A stretch of DNA of 64,000 bases, from the NCBI RefSeq assembly GCF_020886115.1, contig NZ_AP025185.1, positions 124,001 through 188,000 of the forward strand. Direction: 5' to 3'. Of the stretch, positions 8,947-17,809 are shown piece after piece. This DNA comes from Flavobacterium ammonificans (GTDB taxonomy: Bacteria; Bacteroidota; Bacteroidia; Flavobacteriales; Flavobacteriaceae). The notes beneath the pieces are model-generated. The model worked only from the letters and a program-made list of their open reading frames with translations. It ran no database searches and was not told the DNA's origin. The stretch's first letter is position 1. The number at the start of each line of letters is the position of its first letter. Both the position numbers and the translations under genes were made by a program.

Positions 8947-10029
8947 TTACTGAGCACTAACTTTAGCGCCATTAAATAATTTCCCTTCTGCTGAAACAAT
9001 GTATTGTTCGTTTGCCGAAAGTCCTGATAAAACTTCTACTTGATCTCCTGTACTTTTTCCAATGCGCAACCATCTTAAAATAGCTACATTACCAGTTCCA
9101 ACAGTATAGATTCCTGTCAACTGACCTTGGTGTACCAAAGCTGATTGAGGCACTAAAACTGTAGTTGTTTTGGCTGTAGTTTGATTCTTGTTCTCAATTG
9201 GGAATTGTACATTCACAAACATTCCCGAAAGGATTTTGTTGGATGTTTTGGCTAAATTGATTTTAACCAAATACTGACCACCCGTGTTTTTGGCCGAAAC
9301 ACTCACTTCGGCTACTTTTCCACTAATAGTTGTATTGTTCGATTTTACCAAAACCGTAACGGGCATTCCTTTAGTAATACTATTAATATCACTCTCAGCT
9401 ACCATAGCTGTAACTTGCAAACGAGAAGCACCTTCAATGCTCACCAAAGGCATTCCAGGATTAGCCATATCGCCTTCTTTAACAAATGTATTCGTTACTT
9501 CTCCTGAAAATGGAGCGGTAATATTAGAATACGAAAATTGTGCTTGTACTTCGTTACGCATTTGCTTAGCACCTTCTAAACCTGCTTTTGCCATTTCGTA
9601 GCGAGCGGTCATATCGTCTAATTCTTTTTGAGAAGCACTTTGTTGTTTGAACAAATTGGTAAAACGATCATAATCTTTTTTAGCATTATTATACCCTGCA
9701 GTAGCTTGCAAAATAGAAGCTTCTACTTGTGCTTTTTTAGCTTGTAAATCCGAACTGTTAATGCTTACCAAAAGTTGTCCTGCACTTACTCGTTGTCCAA
9801 CTTGAACATGAACCTTGGTTACATAACCCATCATACGAGTACTTAAATTAGCACTATTTTCAGCTTCAATTTTTCCACTTGCAGTTACAAATTGACCGTT
9901 GTTAATTGCACCAACACCGCTAAGTTGTACTGTTATAGCAGGCTCGTTAGTTGTTACTTCTTGTTTATCTTTTCCACACGATAAAAATGCGAATGTAGAA
10001 AGGGTTAGGATAGCTATTGTCTTTTTCAT
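8947..10029 (-). CDS. RND efflux periplasmic adaptor (membrane fusion lipoprotein)
   Basis: A 360-residue HlyD/AcrA-type adaptor linking the RND pump to TolC. It has a lipoprotein signal with lipobox FLSCG (Cys18), a biotinyl-lipoyl-like half domain near residues 66-105, an alpha-helical coiled-coil hairpin (about 95-165, ending in NEVQAQFSYSNITAPFSGEV), then beta-barrel and membrane-proximal domains. It is the middle gene of the efflux operon, with gaps of 38 bases from TolC and 73 to the pump gene. Confidence 0.92.
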   Translation of the reverse strand: MKKTIAILTLSTFAFLSCGKDKQEVTTNEPAITVQLSGVGAINNGQFVTASGKIEAENSANLSTRMMGYVTKVHVQVGQRVSAGQLLVSINSSDLQAKKAQVEASILQATAGYNNAKKDYDRFTNLFKQQSASQKELDDMTARYEMAKAGLEGAKQMRNEVQAQFSYSNITAPFSGEVTNTFVKEGDMANPGMPLVSIEGASRLQVTAMVAESDINSITKGMPVTVLVKSNNTTISGKVAEVSVSAKNTGGQYLVKINLAKTSNKILSGMFVNVQFPIENKNQTTAKTTTVLVPQSALVHQGQLTGIYTVGTGNVAILRWLRIGKSTGDQVEVLSGLSANEQYIVSAEGKLFNGAKVSAQ

Positions 10030-10067
10030 GTCTTTTATATATTGAAATTACTTTTTAATATTGCTTT

Positions 10068-11381
10068 TTATTTAGTTAAAAACTGAACATATTCTTTGGT
10101 GAAGTTATACTCAAATACGGCTTGTAAAAACTCTAATTCTTTTTGAGCCATCATAGTTTCAGACTGCAATAAATCGGTTGTTTTTTCTAATCCTTGTGTA
10201 AAACGATTCGAGCGAATACGATATGCCTCTTGGGATTGGTCAAAAGCCAATTTGGATAAATTCACTTTGTTTTCAGCATCACGTAATTGGCGATTGGTTT
10301 TATTCAATTCCAACTGACTTTGCGCTTTGTATTGCTGACTTTCAAAACTTGATTTTTGGTAATCGGCTTTGGCTTTTTCTAATTTACCTATACTTTTGAA
10401 ACCGTCAAAAACAGACCAAGACAATTGTGCACCCACTAAATATCCTTTAGCATTCGTACCCAAAAAACTCGTGTCATACATTTCATAACTTCCAAAAGCA
10501 TTCAATCTAGGCAAGAAACTCATTTTGTTAGACAACACCATTTTTTCGTATGCTTGAGACGCTTTTTCCATGGCTTGAATGTCTTTTCTGTTTCCAGAAA
10601 GAACAGTGTTCATGGCATCAATAGCAATGCTATTATCCAAAGTTTCTAAAGGCTTGTAGATTTTATTTGTATTGTCTTCATTCAACAAAAAGGCCAAATA
10701 ATCCGATGCATTTTGCACATTACTTGTAGCATATTGCAATTGGTTTTTAATTTCGTTCACACGAACTTGTACCGATAACAAATCTGTTTTTTGTAAAATG
10801 CCTTGATTAAAATAATTGGTAATCAATTTTAAATTGGCATCGGCAGTTTGATTTGCTTTTGACAAAACCGCTACCGCTTTGTATGCCAATTGCAACTGCA
10901 TAAAGGCTTTATTAACTTCTAATTCTAAATATTCTTTAGTTCGCTCTGTTTGTAATTGGAAAGCTTCCATTTTAGACTTAGCTGCTTGTCTACCATACAT
11001 TCCATCTACATTAATTAAAGGTTGTAATACCTCAATTTTAGTAGCAAAATTTTTAGTTTTCGTTGGATCATTCAATAATGCAGGATTAAAATCTGATGCA
11101 GTTAAAATCTCCTGATTCAATTTAGAACCAAAAGCCATTAAAGGATTTGTAGTAGAAATTGCTGTGTGCGAAGCTGTAATACTTGGCAAAAACAGCGCAT
11201 TCGATTGTCTAAAATCAGCTTGAGCCGATTTGAAATTTTCGTTTGCAATTCGAATCTGCAAATTTTTGTCTAATGCTTTTTGACCAATTTCTTTTTTAGA
11301 GATTGTCAAAGTGTCCTGACTAAATCCTAAACTGGAGAAAGCCAAACATCCCATAAGTGTTACTACATGTAGTTTCTTCAT
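10068..11381 (-). CDS. TolC-family outer membrane efflux protein
   Basis: A 437-residue outer-membrane channel protein. A signal peptide (about residues 1-21, ending GFSQ) precedes two repeated long-helix/beta-strand halves typical of TolC, rich in Gln, Asn and Lys. It is the first gene of the leftward pump operon, so the predicted promoter just upstream would drive the outer-membrane, adaptor and pump genes together. Confidence 0.9.
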   Translation of the reverse strand: MKKLHVVTLMGCLAFSSLGFSQDTLTISKKEIGQKALDKNLQIRIANENFKSAQADFRQSNALFLPSITASHTAISTTNPLMAFGSKLNQEILTASDFNPALLNDPTKTKNFATKIEVLQPLINVDGMYGRQAAKSKMEAFQLQTERTKEYLELEVNKAFMQLQLAYKAVAVLSKANQTADANLKLITNYFNQGILQKTDLLSVQVRVNEIKNQLQYATSNVQNASDYLAFLLNEDNTNKIYKPLETLDNSIAIDAMNTVLSGNRKDIQAMEKASQAYEKMVLSNKMSFLPRLNAFGSYEMYDTSFLGTNAKGYLVGAQLSWSVFDGFKSIGKLEKAKADYQKSSFESQQYKAQSQLELNKTNRQLRDAENKVNLSKLAFDQSQEAYRIRSNRFTQGLEKTTDLLQSETMMAQKELEFLQAVFEYNFTKEYVQFLTK

Positions 11382-11403
11382 AATTTTTTTCTAATTAATG
11401 AAG

Positions 11404-11441
11404 CAAAAGTAAACTAGTAGTAGTGTCTAGTCAGTAACAAA
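11404..11441 (-). promoter_or_regulatory. Candidate promoter and operator of the RND efflux operon
   Basis: TACTTTTG (11404-11411, minus strand) matches TAnnTTTG, 22 bases before the tolC-like ATG. An inverted repeat ACTAG-N9-CTAGT (11413-11431) abuts it, and a TTTG lies at 11438-11441. The -33/-7 spacing of 26 is longer than usual, so the upstream element is uncertain. The inverted repeat is a possible repressor site. Confidence 0.45.
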
Positions 11442-11474
11442 TGTCACAGTGAAGGGAATATGAATAATATAAAC

Positions 11475-11505
11475 AAAAAAACCTACTGTTATACAGTAGG
11501 TTTTT
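11475..11505 (-). terminator. Terminator after tRNA-Arg
   Basis: Perfect stem AACCTACTGT / ACAGTAGGTT with a 3-base loop and a T run on the minus strand, one base past the tRNA 3' end. Confidence 0.9.
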
Positions 11506-11506
11506 G

Positions 11507-11580
11507 TGACCACGGCAGGGTTCGAACCTGCAACCCTCAGAGCCGAAATCTGATATTCTATCCAGTTGAACTACGCAGTC
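11507..11580 (-). tRNA. tRNA-Arg (anticodon UCG)
   Basis: The minus strand folds as a cloverleaf: acceptor GACTGCG / CGTGGTC with discriminator A, D-arm around AGTTCAACTGGAT, anticodon stem TCAGA / TCTGA with loop TTTCGGC (anticodon TCG), and T-arm with GGTTCGAACCC. CCA is not encoded. It has 74 bases. No promoter element is obvious directly upstream; it may be transcribed with yqeY, 88 bases before it. Confidence 0.93.
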
Positions 11581-11589
11581 AAATTTATT

Positions 11590-11663
11590 TACGATGTACG
11601 ATGAACGATTTATGATATTAGCTTCGCTCCGTTCGGCTTCGCCTCGGGTCGATTTACGATTTA
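11590..11663. repeat. Heptad tandem repeats flanking a GC-rich block
   Basis: Four 7-base units (TACGATG, TACGATG, AACGATT, TATGATA) span 11590-11617. A GC-rich block with two GCTTCGC copies covers about 11621-11649. Two more 7-base units (CGATTTA twice) lie at 11650-11663. The composition contrasts sharply with the A+T-rich surroundings. Confidence 0.6.
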
Positions 11664-11668
11664 GGAAA

Positions 11669-12118
11669 TTAAGACAATAATTTTTTAACGATAGTCGAGA
11701 TGGTTTTACCATCGGCTTTTCCTGCTAATTCAGCTGAAGCCAATCCCATTACTTTTCCCATCGCTGCCATTCCTGAAGCACCATTATCTGCAATAATTTT
11801 AGCTACTACAGCTTCCACTTCTGTTTCTGATAATTGAACTGGTAAGAATTTCTCAATTACGGCTGCTTGTAACAATTCTGGTTCAGCTAAATCAGGGCGT
11901 CCTTGTTCATTATAGATATTGGCACTGTCTTTACGTTGTTTGACCAAACGTTGCAACAATTTGATTTCTTCCTCAGCACTAATTTCTTCTTTGGCACCCG
12001 TTTCAGTTTGTGCTAAAAGCAAAGCTGATTTCACTGCACGCAATGATTCTAATGCTACCGTATCTTTGGCTCTCATGGCGTTTTTAATTTCGTCCATGAT
12101 TTGTATGGCTAAACTCAT
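11669..12118 (-). CDS. GatB/YqeY domain protein
   Basis: A 149-residue YqeY-family protein. The family shares the C-terminal helical domain of GatB, the tRNA-dependent amidotransferase subunit, but its own role is not established. Visible family features are the N-terminal MDEIKNAMRAKD helix, the EEEIKLLQRLVKQRKDS helix and the C-terminal GKADGKTISTIVKKLL motif. It stands alone behind a good promoter and is followed by tRNA-Arg. Confidence 0.88.
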   Translation of the reverse strand: MSLAIQIMDEIKNAMRAKDTVALESLRAVKSALLLAQTETGAKEEISAEEEIKLLQRLVKQRKDSANIYNEQGRPDLAEPELLQAAVIEKFLPVQLSETEVEAVVAKIIADNGASGMAAMGKVMGLASAELAGKADGKTISTIVKKLLS

Positions 12119-12214
12119 ATATTTTGTTTTTAGTGTGTTTTATTTTTTGAAACAGAGGACAATAAATAGTCTTTTTAAGTAAAAAGCTAGCAATGTCAGT
12201 CGTGCTATGGCTCG

Positions 12215-12247
12215 CAAATTTAGAACAATTTACCCGAACAAACAAAA
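12215..12247 (-). promoter_or_regulatory. Promoter for yqeY
   Basis: On the minus strand a TTTTG (12243-12247) and TAAATTTG (12215-12222) are separated by 20 bases, a very good match to the Bacteroidota -33/-7 consensus. It implies a leader of roughly 90 bases. That leader contains a small perfect hairpin, CTTTTTA-CT-TAAAAAG. Confidence 0.65.
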
Positions 12248-12269
12248 GATTGATTCTTAAGCTGAATGG

Positions 12270-12303
12270 ATAAAAATAACCCGAAAATCGTTTGACTTTC
12301 GGG
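12270..12303 (-). terminator. Terminator at the end of the dcw operon
   Basis: Stem CCCGAAA / TTTCGGG with a 10-base loop, followed on the minus strand by TTATTTTTATC, 30 bases after the ftsZ stop. Confidence 0.75.
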
Positions 12304-12332
12304 CTAAATTGGTTTTGATTAGTTTGTAATTT

Positions 12333-14273
12333 TTAATCTACATTATCGTGTAAATACGAGTTGTTTGAACGCAACTGCAAATCATTATTGCTGTCTGTTC
12401 CCACTGATATTCTCGAGTTGTTTGTGTTTGATTGATTGGTAGAAAGTTCTACTCCCAATCTTTTATATGCAGGTTCTTTCTCGTATTCGTCAATTTTAGA
12501 AACGTTGTTGTGAAACTTATAATTGAATTCTTTCAACTTTCTTCTTCTTTCGTCGGCGCGCGCGCGTAAGGTTTCTTCTATGGTCATTTCCATTGGAGAA
12601 ATCGACTCGAACTCTGAAGAAGCAATTGTTGACTCATCCATTTTTTTCATGGTGATATTCAATTCTTCTGGAACAACTTCAGCCACTTTTTCAATAGTTT
12701 TAGTTGCTACAAAATCATTTTCTACTTCCATGTATTCTTCTAACGAGTGACGGATAACTCCGTTTTCAGCCACTTCTGTTACAGGTACAAAAACAACAGG
12801 ATCTACAACATGCATGTCGTTGATTTCATTAGTCAATTCAAAAACTATTTTATTTTCTTCTGCAACTGGCTCTGATTTAAATAAGGGTAAATCAAAGGAT
12901 AGTGCAGCTTGCTCTTCCACTTGAATAGCTTTTGGCTGCGCTATTTCGATAGCATGTGCTTCAGGCGTTGTGAAAGTAAAATCAATATCATTAATTGGCG
13001 AAACGATTTCGAAAGTCACATCTAAATTTTTGATAAATTCAGACATTACGATTAAATCATTTTCATTGGTAATAGGATCGTAAGCTGGAACTGCTTCAGC
13101 TACAATTGCAGCTGCTGGCTCCTCCTCCAATAATTCAAAAACAATTCTTTCTTCACTAGCCACTGGAGTTTCTGTATTCAAATCAAATGCAGGAACTGGA
13201 GTATTGGATAAATTGTGAGTGATTTTTTGCTCATCTTCCAAAGCGTGGATGATCTTTTTTGGCTCAGAATTCACAATTTCGTTTTGTTGCTCCAAGTCAA
13301 AACCTGTAGCTATAACAGTTACTGCGATAGCATCACCAAGAGTTTCGTCTTCACCAACTCCCATGATAATATTCGCATTGAAACCTGCTTCAGATTGAAT
13401 GTGGTCATTGATTTCACCAATTTCATCCAAAGTAATTTCGTTAGTTCCAGAAACGATAAGCAACAATACGTTTTTGGCACCTGTTATTTTATTGTCATTT
13501 AATAAAGGAGAATCCAAAGCAGAAATAATAGCATCTTTCGCTCTAGTTTCACCTTCAGCTATTGCGGAACCCATTATAGCTGTTCCACTATCTGACAATA
13601 CCGTTTTAGCATCACGTAAATCGATATTTTGAGTGTAGTGGTGTGTAATTACTTCAGCAATACCTCTTGAGGCAGTTGCTAATACTTCGTCCGCTTTTGA
13701 GAAACCAGCTTTGAAACCTAAGTTTCCGTACACTTCTCTCAATTTGTTGTTGTTAATTACAATAAGCGAATCAACTTGTTTGCGTAATTTTTCAATACCA
13801 ATTAAGGCTTGTTCTTGACGTACTTTACCTTCAAAAACAAAAGGAAGGGTCACAATACCTACTGTAAGAATATCACGTTCTTTAGCCAATTGAGCAATCA
13901 CAGGCGCAGCACCAGTTCCGGTTCCACCTCCCATACCAGCAGTGATAAATACCATTTTAGTATTTTGATCTAACATTTTTTCAATGTCAGAAATACTTTC
14001 GATAGCTGATTGTTGTCCTACATCTGGATTTGCTCCAGCTCCCAATCCTTCTGTTAAGTGAACTCCCAACTGAATTTTGTTAGGCACAGCACTATTTTGC
14101 AAGGCTTGTGAATCTGTATTACAAACAATAAAATCTACCCCTTTGATTCCTTGTTTAAACATGTGGTTGATGGCGTTGCTCCCGCCGCCTCCAACACCAA
14201 TTACTTTAATTACATTTGATTGGTTCTTTGGTAAATCAAAAGAAATACTTCCAAATTCTGAGTTGCTCATCAT
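12333..14273 (-). CDS. ftsZ: Cell division GTPase FtsZ with long C-terminal extension
   Basis: Tubulin homologue that polymerises into the division ring. The GTPase domain (about residues 18-330) shows GVGGGGSNA, NTDSQAL and the tubulin signature GGGTGTG. A very long acidic, low-complexity tail of roughly 300 residues follows. Near its end is a block (PAYKRLGVEL) resembling the conserved FtsZ C-terminal peptide that binds FtsA, though about 40 residues still follow it. At 646 residues it is far longer than the roughly 380-residue E. coli protein; long tails are usual in Flavobacteria. It is the last gene of the dcw operon. The start could be either of two consecutive ATG codons. Confidence 0.97.
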   Translation of the reverse strand: MMSNSEFGSISFDLPKNQSNVIKVIGVGGGGSNAINHMFKQGIKGVDFIVCNTDSQALQNSAVPNKIQLGVHLTEGLGAGANPDVGQQSAIESISDIEKMLDQNTKMVFITAGMGGGTGTGAAPVIAQLAKERDILTVGIVTLPFVFEGKVRQEQALIGIEKLRKQVDSLIVINNNKLREVYGNLGFKAGFSKADEVLATASRGIAEVITHHYTQNIDLRDAKTVLSDSGTAIMGSAIAEGETRAKDAIISALDSPLLNDNKITGAKNVLLLIVSGTNEITLDEIGEINDHIQSEAGFNANIIMGVGEDETLGDAIAVTVIATGFDLEQQNEIVNSEPKKIIHALEDEQKITHNLSNTPVPAFDLNTETPVASEERIVFELLEEEPAAAIVAEAVPAYDPITNENDLIVMSEFIKNLDVTFEIVSPINDIDFTFTTPEAHAIEIAQPKAIQVEEQAALSFDLPLFKSEPVAEENKIVFELTNEINDMHVVDPVVFVPVTEVAENGVIRHSLEEYMEVENDFVATKTIEKVAEVVPEELNITMKKMDESTIASSEFESISPMEMTIEETLRARADERRRKLKEFNYKFHNNVSKIDEYEKEPAYKRLGVELSTNQSNTNNSRISVGTDSNNDLQLRSNNSYLHDNVD

Positions 14274-14327
14274 TTTATTTGGTTTTTGCTATTTGTTGTT
14301 AATTTAATATTGTGAAAGGCATAGCCT

Positions 14328-15707
14328 CTATTCTGCATTATCTAAGAAATCCTTGATTTTATCTACATACTTATCAAAAAAGGATCTTCTAATTTGAGTT
14401 TCTGTCGATTTGTCTTTACTTTCTTCTTTTGTAATTTCAACTGAATCTGATTCAGCTGCAACGACTTCATCTGCCTCCATTACTGGAGCTTTATAGACAG
14501 GCATTTCCGGGGCTTGGACCTGATCTATTCTAACAGCACTCTGCGTTTTGTTTTCGATGCTATTCATCACTAAACCAACTGCAGTTGCATATAAGGGACT
14601 TGAGATTTCTTCGCTTGAATTACCTGCTAAGTGTTCGTTTGGATAACCAATTCTTGTATCCATTCCTGTAATATATTCCACTAACTGCTTGATATGTTGC
14701 AATTGTGAACCTCCACCTGTAAGTACAATTCCTGCGATTAATTTTTTTCTTGGGTCTTCATGGCCGTAGGCTTTGATTTCAACAAAAACTTGTTCAATAA
14801 TCTCTACTACACGTGCATGAATTATTTTAGACAAATTCTTTAACGAAATTTCTTTAGGCTCTCTTCCTCTCAATCCCGGAATAGAAACAATTTCATTTTC
14901 TCTATTCTCTCCTGGCCAAGCTGAACCAAATTTCACTTTCAATAATTCGGCTTGTTTTTCAATAATTGAACAACCCTCTTTAATATCGTCTGTAATTACA
15001 TTTCCTCCGAAAGGAATCACTGCGGTATGACGAATAATACCATCTTTAAAAATAGCCAAATCCGTTGTTCCACCACCGATATCAATTAGCGCTACTCCAG
15101 CTTCTTTTTCTTCTTGGCTTAAAACAGCGTCAGATGAAGCTAATGGCTCCAATGTCAATCCAGATAAATCAATCCCTGAATCGTGAATACAACGTCCCAC
15201 GTTTCTGATTGAAGAAGCCTGTCCCACCACTACATGAAAACTTGACTCTAAACGACCACCATACATTCCAATAGGTTCTTTAATCTCTGATTGCCCATCG
15301 ATTTTAAATTCTTGAGGCAAAACGTGAATGATCTCTTCACCAGGAAGCATGGCCAATTTATTCACTTGGTCAATTAACTGTTGAATATCGTTACCCCCAA
15401 TTACTTCTTCTGGATTGCTTCGGCTGATGTAGTCCGTATGTTGAATACTACGAATGTGTTGACCAGCAATACCTACAACACAGTCTTTAATTTTGTATCC
15501 TGAATTAGCTTCAGCTTCTTGAACAGCATGTTGTATAGACTGAATAGTTTGAGTAATGTTATTCACAACACCTCTAGCTACTCCTAGACTTTTGGATTTT
15601 CCAACACCCAAAATTTCTAGTTTTCCATACTCATTTTTCTTGCCTATCATTGCAACAATTTTTGTTGTTCCAATGTCTAAACCTACTGCAATATTCTCTT
15701 TTTCCAT
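14328..15707 (-). CDS. ftsA: Cell division protein FtsA
   Basis: Actin-like protein (459 residues) that anchors FtsZ to the membrane. The actin/Hsp70 phosphate motifs GLDIGTTKIVAMIG (near the N-terminus) and ALIDIGGGTTDLAIF, and the adenosine motif GIVLTGGGSQL, are clear. The C-terminus ends in a lysine-rich amphipathic segment (RRSFFDKYVDKIKDFLDNAE), expected to be the membrane-targeting helix, after an acidic linker. It lies between ftsQ (6-base gap) and ftsZ. Confidence 0.96.
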   Translation of the reverse strand: MEKENIAVGLDIGTTKIVAMIGKKNEYGKLEILGVGKSKSLGVARGVVNNITQTIQSIQHAVQEAEANSGYKIKDCVVGIAGQHIRSIQHTDYISRSNPEEVIGGNDIQQLIDQVNKLAMLPGEEIIHVLPQEFKIDGQSEIKEPIGMYGGRLESSFHVVVGQASSIRNVGRCIHDSGIDLSGLTLEPLASSDAVLSQEEKEAGVALIDIGGGTTDLAIFKDGIIRHTAVIPFGGNVITDDIKEGCSIIEKQAELLKVKFGSAWPGENRENEIVSIPGLRGREPKEISLKNLSKIIHARVVEIIEQVFVEIKAYGHEDPRKKLIAGIVLTGGGSQLQHIKQLVEYITGMDTRIGYPNEHLAGNSSEEISSPLYATAVGLVMNSIENKTQSAVRIDQVQAPEMPVYKAPVMEADEVVAAESDSVEITKEESKDKSTETQIRRSFFDKYVDKIKDFLDNAE

Positions 15708-15713
15708 TACCTC

Positions 15714-16436
15714 TTATTTTGTGCAAATTACTTGTTGGGTGAAACGAAGGTCAATTTTTTTATATTTATACAAAGTACTATCAAGAACTGCTTTTTGAAA
15801 AAACGCTTTATAATTTCGAATTTTCGTATCCATATTTACCGTTCCTCCGAAATCAATTTGATAATCAAAATTTCTATTCAACATTTTTAAGCTACCATTA
15901 GGCATAATTTGAATAGCAATGATGTTTTTTTTCAAAAACGCATCGTCATGAATTTTTCTAAATAATTCAGCTAAAGCTTCGCTATTTTTTTTACGTATTA
16001 CTCCCAAAACGAGGGGAACTCTGGCAGTAAAATGTGCCGACAACGGCATCGTATTTCCCTTGTAATCAATATAAAAAGAACGCTTACCATCAAAAACTCT
16101 TGCAACGGGAGTTTTCTGTTTTACAACCGCTTTCAAAACACCATCTACTGTTACAAATACCTCTGATTTTTCAACCATTTGATTCGAACTAACGGCTTTT
16201 TCTAGCTTATTCAAATCTAATTTATCTTTTCGGATAGCTGAAGCATCGTCATTATTTTCTATTAACAATTTATTAACCGTTTCTTGTTTAAGAAAACTAG
16301 AATTTTCTCCAACAAAAACCACCTTAGCTTTTGTCAATTTTCGGTTTCCGTTTCTATTTGAAGTAAACGAAAACAAGAAAATCACCAACCCAAACATGAG
16401 TACTAACCGAATCGTTATCCAATTAAATCGTTTCAT
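15714..16436 (-). CDS. ftsQ: Cell division protein FtsQ/DivIB
   Basis: A 240-residue bitopic membrane protein with a short cytoplasmic N-terminus, one membrane segment (about residues 8-24) and a periplasmic region containing a POTRA-like domain and a beta domain. Primary similarity is weak, as usual for FtsQ. The identification rests on topology, size and position between murC and ftsA. It overlaps the murC end by 14 bases. Confidence 0.85.
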   Translation of the reverse strand: MKRFNWITIRLVLMFGLVIFLFSFTSNRNGNRKLTKAKVVFVGENSSFLKQETVNKLLIENNDDASAIRKDKLDLNKLEKAVSSNQMVEKSEVFVTVDGVLKAVVKQKTPVARVFDGKRSFYIDYKGNTMPLSAHFTARVPLVLGVIRKKNSEALAELFRKIHDDAFLKKNIIAIQIMPNGSLKMLNRNFDYQIDFGGTVNMDTKIRNYKAFFQKAVLDSTLYKYKKIDLRFTQQVICTK

Positions 16437-17772
16437 ACAATGCGTTTTTTATTGACGGTACCATTTCTCCTAAATCTCCCGCTCCAATGGTTACTATAAT
16501 TCGTGCATCTGAAGCTAAAATTGAAGGAATCAAATCTTCTTTAGTTACCAATATTTTATTTTCACTTGTCATTTTATTCATCAACCATTGCGAAGTAATT
16601 CCTTCCATTGGCAATTCTCGAGCTGGATAAATATCCAATAAAATTACTTCGTCAAAAAGCGATAAACTTTTCGCGAAATCATCTGCAAAATCTTTCGTTC
16701 TACTAAACAAATGCGGTTGGAAAATAGCTAGTACTTTTTGGTTAGGATACAATTCGCTAACCGCTTGATGTACCGCATTAATTTCTGTTGGATGATGTGC
16801 GTAATCATCGATATACACCAAATTTGGCGTTTTTATCTGATACGAAAAGCGTCTTCTAATTCCTTGAAATGAAGCCAATGCTTTGGCAATCGCTTCCGAT
16901 GAAGTTCCAAAAGTTTTGGCCATAGCCAAAGCCATCAAAGCATTCATCAAATTGTGTCTGCCTGGCAATCCGAAAGCAATATCACGAATGGTTTCTGTTG
17001 GCGTTTGTACGTCAAAAACATAACTTCCGTTTCCAACCCTCACATTGAACGCTTTATACACCGCTTCCTCATTTACTGCACAAGTCACTCCTTCTATTGG
17101 CAATTCATTCGTAATAAACAATTGACTCTTATCTTCTACTTTATTCGCAAACTCTACAAACGACGCTTCAATTTCTTCACTTGTTCCATAAATATCCAAA
17201 TGATCCGCATCCATAGAAGTTACACAAGCAATATTGGGATGCAAATGCAAGAACGAACGATCGAATTCATCAGCCTCAACCACAGTAACTGTTTTTCCAG
17301 TTCCAATTAAATTAGAGTTGTAATTTTCAACTATTCCACCTACAAAAGCAGTGACATCAGCACCACTTTCAAATAAAATATGTCCTAAGATACTTGAGGT
17401 AGTAGTTTTACCGTGTGTACCTGCAACTGCAAAACAAAAAGTATCTTTAGTTATAATTCCTAATACTTCGGCGCGCTTTTTAACTTCGTAATCGCGCTCT
17501 AAAAAATAGTTCCATTGCGAATGTGTTACAGGGACGGCCGGGGTAATTATCACCAAGGTATTTTCCACATAATACTCTTTCGAAATTAAATCAATACGAT
17601 CTTCAAAGTGGATATCAATACCACTTGCAATCAATTCATCGGTTAACATTGAAGGCGTTTTATCGTAACCCGAAACATTTTTTCCGATAGTTTTGAAATA
17701 ACGCGCTAAAGCACTCATTCCAATCCCTCCGATTCCTATAAAAAAGACGTTATGTATTTGATTTAAATTCAT
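16423..17772 (-). CDS. murC: UDP-N-acetylmuramate--L-alanine ligase
   Basis: A 449-residue cytoplasmic Mur ligase that adds L-Ala to UDP-MurNAc. It shows the N-terminal GIGGIGMSALA nucleotide motif, the ATP loop GTHGKTTTSS, the EADEFDRSF metal/ATP motif and the DDYAHHPTEI motif that distinguishes MurC. It is in the dcw operon; its 3' end overlaps ftsQ. Confidence 0.97.
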   Translation of the reverse strand: MNLNQIHNVFFIGIGGIGMSALARYFKTIGKNVSGYDKTPSMLTDELIASGIDIHFEDRIDLISKEYYVENTLVIITPAVPVTHSQWNYFLERDYEVKKRAEVLGIITKDTFCFAVAGTHGKTTTSSILGHILFESGADVTAFVGGIVENYNSNLIGTGKTVTVVEADEFDRSFLHLHPNIACVTSMDADHLDIYGTSEEIEASFVEFANKVEDKSQLFITNELPIEGVTCAVNEEAVYKAFNVRVGNGSYVFDVQTPTETIRDIAFGLPGRHNLMNALMALAMAKTFGTSSEAIAKALASFQGIRRRFSYQIKTPNLVYIDDYAHHPTEINAVHQAVSELYPNQKVLAIFQPHLFSRTKDFADDFAKSLSLFDEVILLDIYPARELPMEGITSQWLMNKMTSENKILVTKEDLIPSILASDARIIVTIGAGDLGEMVPSIKNALYETI

Positions 17773-17809
17773 TTCTTACTTGCAACAAAACACTTAAATG
17801 TTCTGTTTT

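Noticed and set aside
11590-11663. Possible CRISPR remnant
   Set aside because: Units are 7 bases without spacers of regular length; no cas genes are in the window.
11431-11712. Open reading frame of 93 codons on the minus strand
   Set aside because: It runs through the tRNA-Arg gene, its terminator and the heptad repeats; the translation has no protein-like character.
12523-12750. Antisense open reading frames within ftsZ, ftsI, the RND pump and other long genes
   Set aside because: They are opposite-strand shadows of well-supported genes and lack any family features of their own.
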